A DNA stretch of 60,000 nt from Symsagittifera roscoffensis. Taxonomy: Eukaryota; Xenacoelomorpha; Acoela; Convolutidae. A model generated the notes under the pieces. It was not told where the DNA came from and ran no database searches. It saw only the letters and a list, made by a program, of their open reading frames with translations. This document shows positions 11,559-21,566 of the stretch, one piece after another; the stretch's first letter is position 1, and the number at the start of each line of letters is the position of its first letter. The stretch is from assembly GCF_963678635.1 (NCBI RefSeq), contig NC_087069.1, positions 47,636,276 through 47,696,275 on the forward strand. Direction: 5' to 3'. Both the position numbers and the translations under genes were made by a program.

Positions 11559-12089
11559 TTTTTTGAATTCTTTGGATTTTTCATTTTCTTCATTAGTTAT
11601 ATCCGAACTACTAATTGAATATCATTACTGCTTTCATTTTCAACAATCACCAAAAACTTATAGGCAAACTTTATTGTTTACTCTTATTTCGGCTGAGTCT
11701 AACAATTCAAGTTGTCTGTGAAACTAAATTGGTTCAAAAACTAGCTAGTTTGGGCCTTCTACCATCATTTAATGTTGATCAACTCTTGTTTTTAATGGGT
11801 TTCAAAGTCTGCAGGGTTTTCATGAAAGGGTACGTACAGCCAACTTATGTTTGAGAAATTTCTCCGAAAAAAAGCCATTCTATTTGCAACAAAAGTAGAA
11901 AAATTGCTGGGAATGGATCTCATCCATAATAAAGCAATAGTCGAATTAATGTATGCAAAATTTTCACATTAAACTTTAACGAGCTCAAAGTTTTTAAGAG
12001 AATAATCAACACTTTCGTGGCAAAAGCCATAGAACAAAGCTCTAGTCGAGGGATTGCAACAGTTTTCTTTGGTGCTCAACTAGATTTGG

Positions 12090-13678
12090 ATGCTACAAGT
12101 CTGCAAATCATTTTTTCCTGAATTTTTGTTCTTGAGTAGACGGCACGGCGTAGCCATAGGCTTTTTCGGAAGCATCGCAAAACAAATGAGATTCGACATC
12201 CCGAAAGTTGTCTATAGATACAAATCTTGTTATTTTCAGGTGGGCAAGAAACCTAAATCAACGATCCAGTCTTTAAATTGCGATACAATTTCAGTTTCTA
12301 CATAACTATCCTAATCAAGTTCAGAATTCCAAATCATTTGAAGTAAAATTTTGGGCAAAGCAGTAAAAGGAGTTACTAAACCTATAGAGTCAAAACTTTT
12401 GCCCAAAAATTTTTGAAAAGTATCCTTCTAGTTGTAATTAGTGAACTAAGGCGTTCCGAGTTTTTCTTTACAAGCAAAAATGCAGGTGATTCAGTATACA
12501 AAATTGTTTCCTTATTTATCATTTTATGCTCCAGTTTTTTCTAAGTTGGATTTCCTAGTTGCTGTAGAGCTAAAATCTGAAAAATGGCTGGTTCACTGTT
12601 TTCGTTTGACCCGAAGTGAAAACAATCAACTGTTGGTTTCCAGTACAACCCTAATTTTTTTCATTTTTTATTCATCGTTAAAAAACAATTCAACCTTTTC
12701 ATGTAAATTCCGTGGTATCTGATTTAGGACTTTTTTACAATTGCTCGACCATTTTCTTATTTTCATTCCAGATTGATTTAAGGCATCACTAATTCCGTGC
12801 TAGAATTTTTTTTTCAGAGCAATCACTACCGCCCAAAAAAACATCAACAGAAAAAGATTCTTTTATTCCATTTTTACCTCATCAACATTGCTGAAATCTA
12901 ACGAATCATTAAGAACCCTGAAGGAACTCTATAAAATACCTCCGTCATACACCATTGTCTTCATCACTGATGTTCGAACGCCAAAAGTTTTGATGATAAT
13001 CTCTATCTTTTCAAGTATTTCTACTTGTCGATACATTTTGTCACGTCAAAAGACAACGCTATTTTGGAAAACCTGAACTTCAAAAGTATTTATTGTAAAT
13101 TTGGTTGTTGTTATCGCCCGACCAAAATGCAATCGTTTAGACGTTTTTCGTTAGACGATTTTACAGATCCGTTAAAAACAGCGCAAAATTTGGTCGTGGT
13201 TGAATTTTGTTTCCAAACCGCATGATGTGGCATCACATATTTTTTTAAAACTAATAGATGTTTATCTTTTTCTGACACTTTTTCATTATGACCTGTTGAA
13301 ATCATTTCCTCGAAAAAAGATATATATATTTTTTTGGCGTCTTTGTTTTTTCCAAGCTTAAAAAAAATCCAGTCAAATGTCCGGCAAAAAATATCCAGTA
13401 TTGTCATTCAGAACTGATTGTGGGTGTTTATGAGGTAACCTGACAGTTTTTTTTGAAGTTTTTGTTGTTTTATTAGAATTTTCAATAATTATATTTTCAC
13501 CATCATGGACTTTGGCTGCCTGTGACTCAGTATATCTTGAACTTTCCAAAAATTTTAAAACATTTTTTATGTCTTGATCAACAAAAAAGTCCTGATTTTT
13601 TGTCAAAATTGCTTCGTAGCCCGGAAACTGTCTAACCAAACGAAGTTTTGGTAATACAAAAAGAGTCCTTTTTTTCAA
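12090..13678 (-). pseudogene. BEL/Pao reverse transcriptase and RNase H (decayed)
   Basis: The minus strand carries the pol region upstream of the integrase. At 13,111-13,407 the frame includes MPHHAVWKQNSTTTK and SSNEKRLNDCILVG, a hallmark of the BEL/Pao RT fingers. The adjoining frame at 13,373-13,678 covers the protease-RT linker. Around 12,590-12,650 a frame gives LGLYWKPTVDCFHF. At 12,330-12,420 another gives SIGLVTPFTALPKILLQ, the connection segment. At about 12,150-12,210 CDASEKAYGYAVP is the RNase H core. Stops and frameshifts separate these, and I could not find an intact YxDD catalytic box. The 200-base gap at 13.8 kb hides what lies upstream, so gag and protease are not visible. 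Confidence 0.85.
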
Positions 13679-13806
13679 TTCAACCTCGAATAATTTGCAT
13701 CCAATTTTCTATTCTTAAGAGTACGTCTATTGTTCCCAGTTTACCAAAATTCCTATCAGCGAGTTCAAAGTTTTGTAATTACTGATAAAGCATAGGTGAA
13801 ATCTTT

Positions 13807-14006
13807 NNNNNNNNNNNNNNNNNNNNNNNNNNNNNNNNNNNNNNNNNNNNNNNNNNNNNNNNNNNNNNNNNNNNNNNNNNNNNNNNNNNNNNNNNNNNNN
13901 NNNNNNNNNNNNNNNNNNNNNNNNNNNNNNNNNNNNNNNNNNNNNNNNNNNNNNNNNNNNNNNNNNNNNNNNNNNNNNNNNNNNNNNNNNNNNNNNNNNN
14001 NNNNNN
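13807..14006. other. Assembly gap (200 N)
   Basis: Exactly 200 undetermined bases, probably a scaffold placeholder of arbitrary length. It falls between the start of the BEL/Pao pol relic and the flank of the Ty3-type element. Confidence 0.99.
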
Positions 14007-14321
14007 ATGATTTTATTAATAAGGGTGGCGCTTTTTAAGTAGATACCTAAGGGAGGGGGGACAATTGTTAATTAGATCCGTGGAATTTAATGGATTAGTT
14101 TGAGGTTTCAAATATTTCCAAAACAACACATTTTCTAATAGCTTTTATAATAGATTAATTTGTAACTTTAAAGATATCAAATCATTTCAAGCAAAGACGC
14201 ACAGTGCCGTATAAGTCAAATAGCACAAAATCGAACTGATTCGATCAAGTTCGAATAGCGTCCTTAAAAGACGAACGCTGTTAGTTCAAGCAGCCGGATA
14301 TACAAGTACTCCGTTGGACTT

Positions 14322-14576
14322 TGTGATATCATATACGGTATCTCGTTGGAAAACTAGATTAATTCAAGAATGAATTCTTTGTAGCTTGAATTAATTGTTT
14401 TCTCTGTCTGTTTTATAGTTACTGAGAGTGATACAGCAGTTCAAACTCTAAGCTTTCAGCAGTGCACCAATGTCTCTGATCTAGTGACCTTGAACACATC
14501 TTAATAATAATAACTAATACCACTGAAGGTTATTATTACATCATGCAATTACTGCTATTGCAGTAGCAGTATGACA
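14322..14576 (-). repeat. 3' LTR of the Ty3-type element
   Basis: On the minus strand it runs TGTCATACTG ... GATATCACA. A TATA box (CTATAAAAC) lies at about 14,410-14,418. It aligns end to end with 21,101-21,356, with substitutions and small indels clustered at 14,352-14,372 and 14,508-14,520. Confidence 0.95.
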
Positions 14577-14588
14577 TACCCCCCGAGT
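14577..14588 (-). other. Polypurine tract of the Ty3-type element
   Basis: On the minus strand a G-run (CTCGGGGGG) stands two bases before the TG of the 3' LTR. This is where second-strand primers form in LTR elements. Confidence 0.7.
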
Positions 14589-14702
14589 GGAAAATAAATT
14601 TTTCTATATATCAAACAATTTATACTATAAAAAGTTTTATACACGCAGTTCAAAAAAAGTTTCCGAAATTTTAAAGATTTTAATTGCAGAATTTCAATTT
14701 CC

Positions 14703-15723
14703 TTAGTTTTCCTCCAGGTCGATTCTCCAGCAAGGGTTCCAATCCACTCCTTTGTCCAGCGTTGCGTAGCCGAATTTTCTCCTGAATAAGTGCTTTTCTA
14801 GCAGGCGTAATTTTGACTCCACAAGCCTGTCGCTTCGTTCTTGGAAGTTTGTTGATCGCCGTCGGTACTCCTGGAGTGCGGTTTTGAGGAGTGCTCCCCT
14901 TGTCAACTCCTCTGATACTTCCTTGATGGAATGTTTGACAGGATACCCAAACCGTTTTGGCTCCTTGCTCTTAGTCTATCTTGAGCTTCTTCGGACCCCC
15001 GGTTCTTCGACGCTAGAATCGTCTGAAACTCCTTGAGGAGGTTCGAATCTCGGATCCCGTTCCAATGCTGGCTGGACATGTCCCCTGAGGTCGTCCGCGA
15101 CCTTTTGAGAAATTGGTCAGCCAAATTCTCCCACTCTGCTGGTGCCAGGTTCCGGTTTTGAAATGTGTCTAGAAGGTCCTCAGGTCGTGTTTCTGAAGCT
15201 GTCTTCTTCAACTTGGCCTTTTGTTTGGTTTTTGGTGTGGGATTCGATTGAACGTCTCGGTTTGAGGTATCCAAAGTGGAAGTTGATTGTTCGTTGCTCT
15301 GGTCGACTGCGGTAGCAGTTTCTTTCGGCGATGTTTCCGGTTTGTCGCCTGGTTTCTTGCTTTTCGTCTTTTTTTTCCGATTTATTTAATGCAACTTCTT
15401 CCTGCGTTTTAGGTCCAGGTATCGAACTAGGGCCCGCTGTATTTGATTTCGCTCGTTTGATGGCAAGGTTTAGGCCCCCCTCCTGATTCCGGGTCTTTTG
15501 AGGTTATGAATGTTTGACGTTGTTGAAACCAATCTAACGAGTTCACGGCCCGTCGCAGTTCTTCATCCGAATCAATGTCCTCAAAATTTTCAGGGGAACT
15601 GATTCTTTGCAGCTTCTTTTGAGTTTCCGCCGATGGACTTTTGCTTTTGCTCCGCGTTTTCTCCTGTTGTAGCCTAATTTTTGCTTGAGCGATATCCGAT
15701 TTTCTGTAAATTGAACCTGTCAA
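14703..15723 (-). pseudogene. 3' coding tail beyond integrase of the Ty3-type element
   Basis: Three successive minus-strand frames (15,427-15,723, 14,903-15,274 and 14,703-14,906) continue past the integrase to within 130 bases of the 3' LTR. They are hydrophilic and rich in K, R, E, S and Q. Segments include SPSAETQKKLQRI, then PAEWENLADQFLKRSR, then TALQEYRRRSTNFQERSDRL and, at the very end, LLEKHLFRRKFGYATLDKG. The GC content is clearly higher than in the window as a whole. I recognise no domain. It could be a long C-terminal extension of Pol or a separate accessory ORF. The frame breaks mean neither is intact. Confidence 0.6.
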
Positions 15724-16167
15724 GTTTTTTTACTGCCGAGCTTTTTTCTGCCGATATTTTCCCTTTAGCGGTTTTGTGAGCGCTTGGCCGCTCTTTCGTA
15801 TTTCGTCCTTACACAAAATTGTCCTTTTCGGAGACTGCGTAGTTTCCTGGTCCTTTTCCTCTGTGAATCCGTTCTTCCAGGTGTAGATCAAATTCTTTCG
15901 GAGTTCCGGGTTAGGCAGTCCTGTTTCGTCGACAATCCTTTCTTCGCTGCGGATGTCATTCTTCGCTGCGTCTCTCCTCTCTTCGTTCCAGCGAGCGTTT
16001 GCTTCCAGTAGCTCTTTGAGAGCTTTTGCTCACTGACGATCCCTGTCTGAGAGCACTAGCTGCTTGTACATTGTATTGGTGTCCCTGCTGAGCTCCCCCT
16101 TCCTGATTCCGACTATCTTCAGATTCTCCCGGGATTGGTCGATTCTTTGCTTAAGCTGTGACGTCGT

Positions 16168-16560
16168 TTACGCCGATCGGTCCAGGTGCTGTTTGTCTAA
16201 ATAGTCAGAGTTGGTTATAAACTTATCACGTAAGATCTGAAATTCGTTTTTTGGAAATCTGCCAAAATGTGACTGGAAAGAAGATACTTGAATAGTTTTC
16301 TGCTTGTTCCAACGTAAGTCTCGCATTATGGTACTAAAACACATTTTAATCGATCGTTTATTTTCTTCTAACAACATTACCCCCAATCTTTGTTTTGTGG
16401 TTTGTATTGTTCGTTCTACTAGACCGCAACCCCAATGATCACCCACAGACAAAATTTGTTCGATATTAAGTTCAGAGCAAAACTTTTTGAGTATTTTCCC
16501 TTTAAATCCCGAAAATTGATGTTGATTTAAAAATCTTTACCAAAGCAAATTTCGAGAATT
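16168..16560 (-). pseudogene. Integrase, end of catalytic core and C-terminal part (Ty3-type)
   Basis: The frame at 16,168-16,452 starts in HWGCGLVERTIQTTKQRLG, the region holding the third acidic catalytic residue of the DDE core, and continues DLRWNKQKTIQVSSFQSHFG and DKFITNSDYLDKQHLDRS. These match the conserved core exit and linker of mag-type integrases. Between 16,460 and 16,570 the frame is broken, so the middle acidic residue cannot be read in frame. In a working element the enzyme would join viral-like DNA ends to host DNA. Here it is inactive. Confidence 0.85.
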
Positions 16561-16569
16561 TATCTAAAG

Positions 16570-17376
16570 CTAATAGAAGGAATATTTTTTTCCTCTGTGG
16601 TTTTCTAACGGTCCCGCGTAATCTAATTGCACTTCATGGCCCGGTTGCGTGAGCAGTGGCAGTGGTTTTGACGCAACTTTGGGAATGAGACATTTTTTGT
16701 TCTTACCATACTTGGTGCAAGTACGACACTCTTCCGCGAGGTTCACTGGGTCCTTGTGTATATGCGGCCACCACAGGTATTGCGAAAATCCTAGCATGGC
16801 TTCTTGACCCGGATGTCTCCCATGAATTTATTTTAGCACCGCTTGTCTCAGTTGAAGAGGTACTGCGAGCCTGTTGTTCACCAATATGCAATCGTCCTGC
16901 GCCGCCATCTGTGACCACAATGGAATCGTATAGGGTCCCATCAGTTCGAATCCTGGTTTGTCCCCTCGCTCTATGACTGGTCTGAGGTGGTTTATCCGCG
17001 TGTCCTCGGAGGTCCGTTCTGCCAGGATACTTTCATCAAACAACTTGGAGAGATTGTCCAGTGACTCCTCCGTTTGCTGCCTTTGCAGCTTTTGTTCCTT
17101 TGATCCATTGGACGTTTTGGGTGGTTCAATCGCGCATATCTCTTGTCCGCTCCCCATGTCTTCAGTGGTTGTCAGATCCACTTCGATTACTTGCACATCG
17201 CTCAATTTTCCTTCGTTTGGATGAGCCGTTGTGATGCTGATAGGTGATTTATCGGTCTCTTCCGTTGTTGCCAATAGTTCCCGATTGAAGTTTCGTGTAA
17301 TGTTTGACTCTCCCCCTATAAATTGCCAGAACGAAAGTAGCCTGCCTCTTTTTGTTGGTCCGGTGGCAGTTGCCAA
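16570..17376 (-). pseudogene. Integrase N-terminal region with zinc finger (Ty3-type)
   Basis: The frame at 16,828-17,376 is the linker between RNase H and integrase and ends in IPLWSQMAAQDDCILVNNRL, the usual pre-integrase segment. After a frame change, 16,570-16,797 gives YLWWPHIHKDPVNLAEECRT-C, the CC half of the HHCC zinc finger, then LLTQPGHEVQLDYAGPL, which carries the first catalytic aspartate. The histidines lie in a short stretch where the frame shifts (about 16,800-16,830). Confidence 0.85.
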
Positions 17377-18480
17377 TTGACTCTTGATTTAAACCTTGTT
17401 TCACTGACCGAGCTGTCTCTAATTCTCCGCCCTCCGCGTTGCAATGTTTCCGTAACCTCCTCCTCATCTGACAATTCGTCTGTGTTCTACAGTGAGCGAT
17501 TCCACTTCGGGTCTAGAATGCTCTCCTCTCTGTCATCGTTTCTCCTTTCTTGTGGAGCGATTGATGTTTTCCAGTCGTTTCAGCGGTTGAAGTTTCTTGA
17601 CAACTCCGTTCGTGAGTCGTTTTTTTTCTGAGTTTTAATGACTGATTGTTGAATTAATTTTGCTGTTTCTTGACACGACTGTTTGCTGGGTTGAAATTAA
17701 GAAAAACTGATCTGTTTTTTTTTTGTGAGCTGCTGTTTAGATGTTTGGACGGTCGCGAAATTGGTTTTTTTTTTTAGTTCCGGTCGAGCTTTTTTAGTTT
17801 TTGACCGTTTTGGTTGCCATAGCAACCACTGAGCAATGACTGTTTTGCAACATTCCTTCTAGAATGTTCTGGAATGTTTTCGTTCCGGTTTGAGCGGCGA
17901 CCCAGTGCTTTCTAGCCTACTGTTCATGCAGTATAACGCTTCGAGAAAGGAGTTTATTGTTGCGACTACAAATCTTTCGTCTAATTGTGATTCGGTCCAA
18001 GGGTCGTTATAAGAATCACGCGACAATTAATTGACTATCCCCATGTCCTTCCCTGGAATGTGAACTATTTTAATTTGGTTTGGCAACAGTCAACCGACCA
18101 TCGGGTCAATCAAGATTGATAGGTTTTATTTGACTTGTTCCCATCTAAGGCTGATGTTAGGGCTTTGTGATCTGTTGCAACGGTAAATGTTTTACCCAAT
18201 AGGTAAGGTTTGTATCTGTCAACTGCCCAAACAGCTGCAAGTAACTCTAGTTCATTTGTTGAGTATTTTTTCTCTTGTATAATCAGGTATCAGGATGCAA
18301 ATGAGATCGGAACCCACGACCCTGCATCTGTTTGTTGTTCTAATGTAGCTCTCAAGCCGTTGTGACTTGCGTCATTTAACTCTTGTCTCGCGATTAGCGT
18401 CATAGAAGTTTACTTTTGATATATTCGCTACTGCATTTTTTTTGGAATCAAACCAACTCAAATTTTTTTTACTGGTAGTT
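17377..18480 (-). pseudogene. RNase H and tether region (Ty3-type)
   Basis: Reading the minus strand downstream of the RT gives FTVATDHKALTSALDGNKSN at about 18,125-18,195, the RNase H block with its acidic residue. Upstream of this is the DASHNGLRATLEQQ-like stretch at about 18,330-18,390. Then LTRWSVDCCQT and a FTFQGRTWG remnant at about 18,040-18,105 correspond to the LTRW and H-x-PG-x-x-N/M blocks. Several stops interrupt it. The region 17,400-17,980 has no clear domain. Confidence 0.7.
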
Positions 18481-19330
18481 TCATGTTTTTCAGCTTTTTT
18501 TAATATTCCTCTTTGAGAAGTGGACGCAAATTTTCTGTTAAGCTTGCCGCGTTGGGTATGAATTTTACTAGATGATTTATACTACCCAGAAATGATCTTC
18601 TTTGCTTGAGTGTTTTTGGTGGGTTTAGATTTTGTATCGCTTCTGTTTCAGTAAACTTTGGACTGATTCCTGATTCCGAGAGGTGATGTCCTAACAAGTC
18701 CACCTGGTTTTTGAAGAATTCGCTTTTCGAAATCTTTAAAGCCAGACTTTTGTCATCTAATTTTTAGTACCGTTTCTACTAACTTTTCATGTTCGGTTTC
18801 ACTACCTCTCGACTCAATGAGAATTTCATCCAAGAATCAAAAAGTGTTCTTTGCGTGGTTAATAGTTCTGTGCATAGCTTTTTGAAATTCGGCTGGCATG
18901 TCTGCTAAGCCATAGAACCCCTTTTGGAATCTTTACGTTCCGGTAGCCTTTCCAACGACGAAATAGAAGTTACATTGTTTAGCTGTGTCTGCAGCTGATT
19001 TTATCTGGCTATACGCGTACTTTAAATCTAACACTGTGAAGTAAAGTGTGCCCTCTTTGTTTTCTGTAATTGTTTTGCTCACTCAATCTATGACTTCGTC
19101 TACGTTGGGCATTTGTTACTTATTTTTGAACAATTTCCTGTTTTTTGGTTTTGCGTCCAGTGCAAATTTTGTCGAATTGTCCTTTTTTACTGTTATTACA
19201 ATTGGGGCTATGAAGCAGTCACTTTTACATTTGTCCAGCTTTGTGATATGACCTTCTGTCAACAGTTTTTCAATTTCTTCTTCTACCTTGTCCTGTATAT
19301 GGACATAGAGGGTACTTGATTATTGGACTT
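18480..19330 (-). pseudogene. Reverse transcriptase (Ty3-type), catalytic box mutated
   Basis: The minus strand shows, in order, a TVLDLKYAYSQI block (about 19,005-19,040), which carries the first catalytic aspartate. Then come a YGLADMPAEFQKAMHRT block (18,860-18,925) and FLDEILIE at about 18,805-18,835, where the family has Y/F-L-D-D. The second aspartate has become E. Last is the connection segment GHHLSESGISPKFTETEAIQ and RRSFLGSINHLVKFIP in the open frame 18,500-18,703. Frameshifts and stops occur throughout. Known role: copies the element RNA into DNA. Confidence 0.9.
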
Positions 19331-19790
19331 ACGATGTGATTTTTTATGATTCCTGGCCTATCAAATAAATCGCTAACTTTATCAAAGAATTTGTTTCTCC
19401 AACCATCTGACTGCTCGCACATGAGCACGTCAAACCTGGACAATTTTTTTGGAGCTGGTTTTTCTTTTGTGTTGTCGATCACCACTTGTCCTTGTAATTC
19501 CAATCCCATTATGCATCTGGTCTTACGATACGTCACCAGAAAAGTGGCTCCTCTCACCTCACAGCCTGCCGAACGAAGATTTGTCTTCAATGCCCCCAAT
19601 ACGCAGATCGGTTGTTTTTTGTAGTCGACGAACTGGATAGCCATGTTCAGTTTACCGGACGAAATGAACCTTGCTTAGTTTGATTTATCGCTTATTTCTT
19701 TTGTCGGGCGAGAATTCAACTGAGCTTCCGGTATCTAACGTCAGTTGGATGATTTGATTATCTATTCTCACCATAGCCTTTAATGATTAT
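19270..19790 (-). pseudogene. Aspartic protease and protease-RT linker (Ty3-type)
   Basis: At about 19,722-19,750 the minus strand encodes IQLTLDTGSSVEFS, the D-T-G active site of retropepsin-type proteases, which would cleave the Gag-Pol precursor. It is followed by stops. The open frame 19,270-19,644 then covers the C-terminal part and the linker leading to RT, ending near PLCPYTGQGRRRN, the degraded P-x-x-Q-x-x-R-R-x-P entry to RT. Frame changes separate the active site from the linker. Confidence 0.85.
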
Positions 19791-20028
19791 ACCCTGTTTG
19801 ATGTTGGGTCTCGGAGTAAGTCAATTTTTGAACTCTTACCTTTTCCCCATTCAACTTTCTAATGCTTTCGTTAGTTCTATCCCCCACGTATTTCGAGTTT
19901 CTTTCGTTCTCCGGTCGGTGTGTTTGTTTTGACATTACTTCAAAATCACTACATGATCCGAAATTTTCTCTTATGAAGTCGTTTTCCTCTTCCTATCTTT
20001 CGGATTCTTCCGTGACTTCGCTCACTTG

Positions 20029-20352
20029 CTAGGATCTGCACATTTTTGCAAAGTGGTTGGGTTTTCCGCAATTTTTAGAAATTTTGCCCAGTGCCAAACA
20101 GCTTTTTTGATGACCCTGGTCAAATGCTCTTCCGGATCTAATACATGATTTTATTTTTCCATTAGAGTTGTTTGTTCTGTTATTGTTTTGTCGTTTATTG
20201 GCTTTCCTCTTATATTGTTGATTTTTTGTGCTTCCCGTTAAGTTCCTGATAGCCATCACTGGTTCCTGTTTTATTTTTAACCCAGAGTTGTAGTGTTTGG
20301 CCGCTCCTACTGTTAGTGCTGCATTTGTCTTCTGAAATGCCATTGTAGTCAA
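20029..20352 (-). pseudogene. Nucleocapsid part of Gag with two damaged zinc knuckles
   Basis: A frame of about 107 codons is rich in K, R, N and Q and ends in two retroelement zinc knuckles. The first should be C-x2-C-x4-H/G-x4-C but reads CIRS, so its second cysteine is lost. The second reads ISKNCGKPNHFAKMC, with its first cysteine replaced by serine. The spacing and the CGKPNHFAKMC wording are typical of mag-clade Gag. No initiator is needed: it begins where the capsid frame ends (overlap at 20,349-20,352), so it was probably one ORF split by a frameshift. Confidence 0.85.
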
Positions 20353-20939
20353 TTTACTTTGTTCGAATTTTTAGCTATCTTCAACATTTCCCCTAGATCT
20401 AGCGTTTCAAATGTCAGTGTATCCTGCAACGTCATATTTTTCTTTTTCGAAATGAAAAGATCACATACTATCTCGCTTTCTAGCGTCCCAAGTTCTGATC
20501 TGGCTGCTTGCGCAGTTAACGTTGCGTGGAATGCATCCAGTGATTCCCATGATTCTTGCATTCGTGTGAACAATTTGTATCTTTCATAAGTCACGCACTT
20601 AAACTTTTGAAAAGAGACCGATGCTAGTTCTGTAATTTCCTTGAATGACATTTTGGAAATTTCAACGTGTGGATTTTTCTGCAAACATTTTTTCTTTCCT
20701 TCAAATCCCAGAGAGAGAAATAATCTTGATACAAATTTCTTCTGTACCTCATTATAAAAAACATTGTGACCAACACTTAGGCTCCGTGTCCTTCTCTCCA
20801 CATTTTCCAGCATAACACGATCTCTTGCTAGTTTTTCTCTGAGGTTTCTGGCTGTCGTCGCAGCTTCATCCTCTCCCTCTTGTGGCGTTTCTTGTCGTGG
20901 AGCTGGTTCTTCTAAGATATCTTTTGGGTCCTCCAACAT
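20349..20939 (-). CDS. Gag capsid region of the Ty3-type element
   Basis: The first ATG in the frame is at 20,939, about 145 bases after the primer binding site. About 197 codons remain open. Residues about 1-55 are acidic and charged. The body contains FQKFKCVTYERYKLFTRMQE, then SWESLDAFHATL and ESEIVCDLFI, and ends TFETLDLGEMLKIAK. This order (Y-x-R-hydrophobic-x-F, then D-x-F-x-x-x-L-x-x-x-A, then R/C-D-x-hydrophobic, then a final leucine-rich helix) matches the Gag capsid fold of Ty3/mag elements, which forms the particle that holds the RNA. It stops one frame away from the zinc-knuckle frame. Confidence 0.85.
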   Translation of the reverse strand: MLEDPKDILEEPAPRQETPQEGEDEAATTARNLREKLARDRVMLENVERRTRSLSVGHNVFYNEVQKKFVSRLFLSLGFEGKKKCLQKNPHVEISKMSFKEITELASVSFQKFKCVTYERYKLFTRMQESWESLDAFHATLTAQAARSELGTLESEIVCDLFISKKKNMTLQDTLTFETLDLGEMLKIAKNSNKVN

Positions 20940-21080
20940 AACCACCGGGTTTACATTTTTTTACAGTTACCGCCATTAGAAATTGCTCAAACCAGATTTG
21001 AATTTGCCACGGTGGGTCTAGATTTTTGCTGACGCCCAAAATAATGGTATTCTCATATCAGTACGATTGTCCTGAGCTGC

Positions 21081-21100
21081 GAATCCTGCTGACTGCGCCA
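21081..21100 (-). other. Primer binding site (tRNA-Ser-like)
   Basis: Directly after the 5' LTR the minus strand reads TGGCGCAGTCAGCAGGATTC. On the plus strand this is the 3' end of a tRNA, ending ...GACTGCG-CCA, with a GAATCC T-loop/T-stem junction at the correct distance. Metazoan tRNA-Ser molecules commonly end this way, so tRNA-Ser is the likely primer. Confidence 0.85.
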
Positions 21101-21356
21101 TGTGATATTCTATACGGTATCTCGTTGGAAAACTACTGAAACTTCAAAAGTTTATTCTTTGTAGCTTGAATTGATTGTTTTCTCTGTCTGTTTTATAGTC
21201 ACTGAGAGTGATACAGCAGTTCAAACTCTATGCTCTCAGCTGTGTACCAATGTCTCTGATCTAGTGACCTTAATTTTGTGACTCTCTGAATAATTAATAC
21301 CACTGAAGGTTATTATCACATCATGCAATTACTGCTATTGCAGTAGCAGTATGACA
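21101..21356 (-). repeat. 5' LTR of the Ty3-type element
   Basis: On the minus strand it runs TGTCATACTG ... GAATATCACA, with a TATA box (CTATAAAAC) at 21,190-21,198 and a downstream AATAAA at about 21,150-21,156 that is mutated in the other LTR. It pairs with 14,322-14,576. Confidence 0.95.
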
Positions 21357-21566
21357 GACATGAAAGATCAAAAACTTGAAATTTGAAATAACTCATTTGA
21401 GGCACAGAATTGAGTAATTTCTGGTCAAACTGCAAACTGGAACCCTTATCGTTTTTTCGTAATTTGCTTCACACTTCTTTGAACATTTCAAACAAAATTA
21501 ATTGAAAAAAAAAATACAAATTACAAACCAATAGGTGAAGGTGAGAATTTACAATAGACAACTTAC

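Larger units (their letters stand above)
14322..21356 (-). mobile_element. Full-length Ty3-type (mag-like) LTR retrotransposon, decayed
   Basis: The element is about 7,035 bases and lies on the minus strand. Two ~255-base direct LTRs bound it (14,322-14,576 and 21,101-21,356). Each begins TG and ends CA on the minus strand. A primer binding site abuts the 5' LTR and a G-run polypurine tract abuts the 3' LTR. Gene order along the minus strand is gag, zinc knuckles, protease, RT, RNase H, integrase, which is the Ty3/Gypsy order, followed by a ~1.4-kb extra coding tail. The flanking pentamers are GACTT (14,317-14,321) and GACAT (21,357-21,361), a possible target-site duplication with one difference. 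By eye the LTRs differ by roughly a tenth, and pol has many frameshifts, so it is an old, inactive copy. Confidence 0.95.

Noticed and set aside
16958-17631. Plus-strand frames rich in serine inside the Ty3 element
   Set aside because: They are antisense to pol, which has clear integrase and linker motifs on the minus strand.
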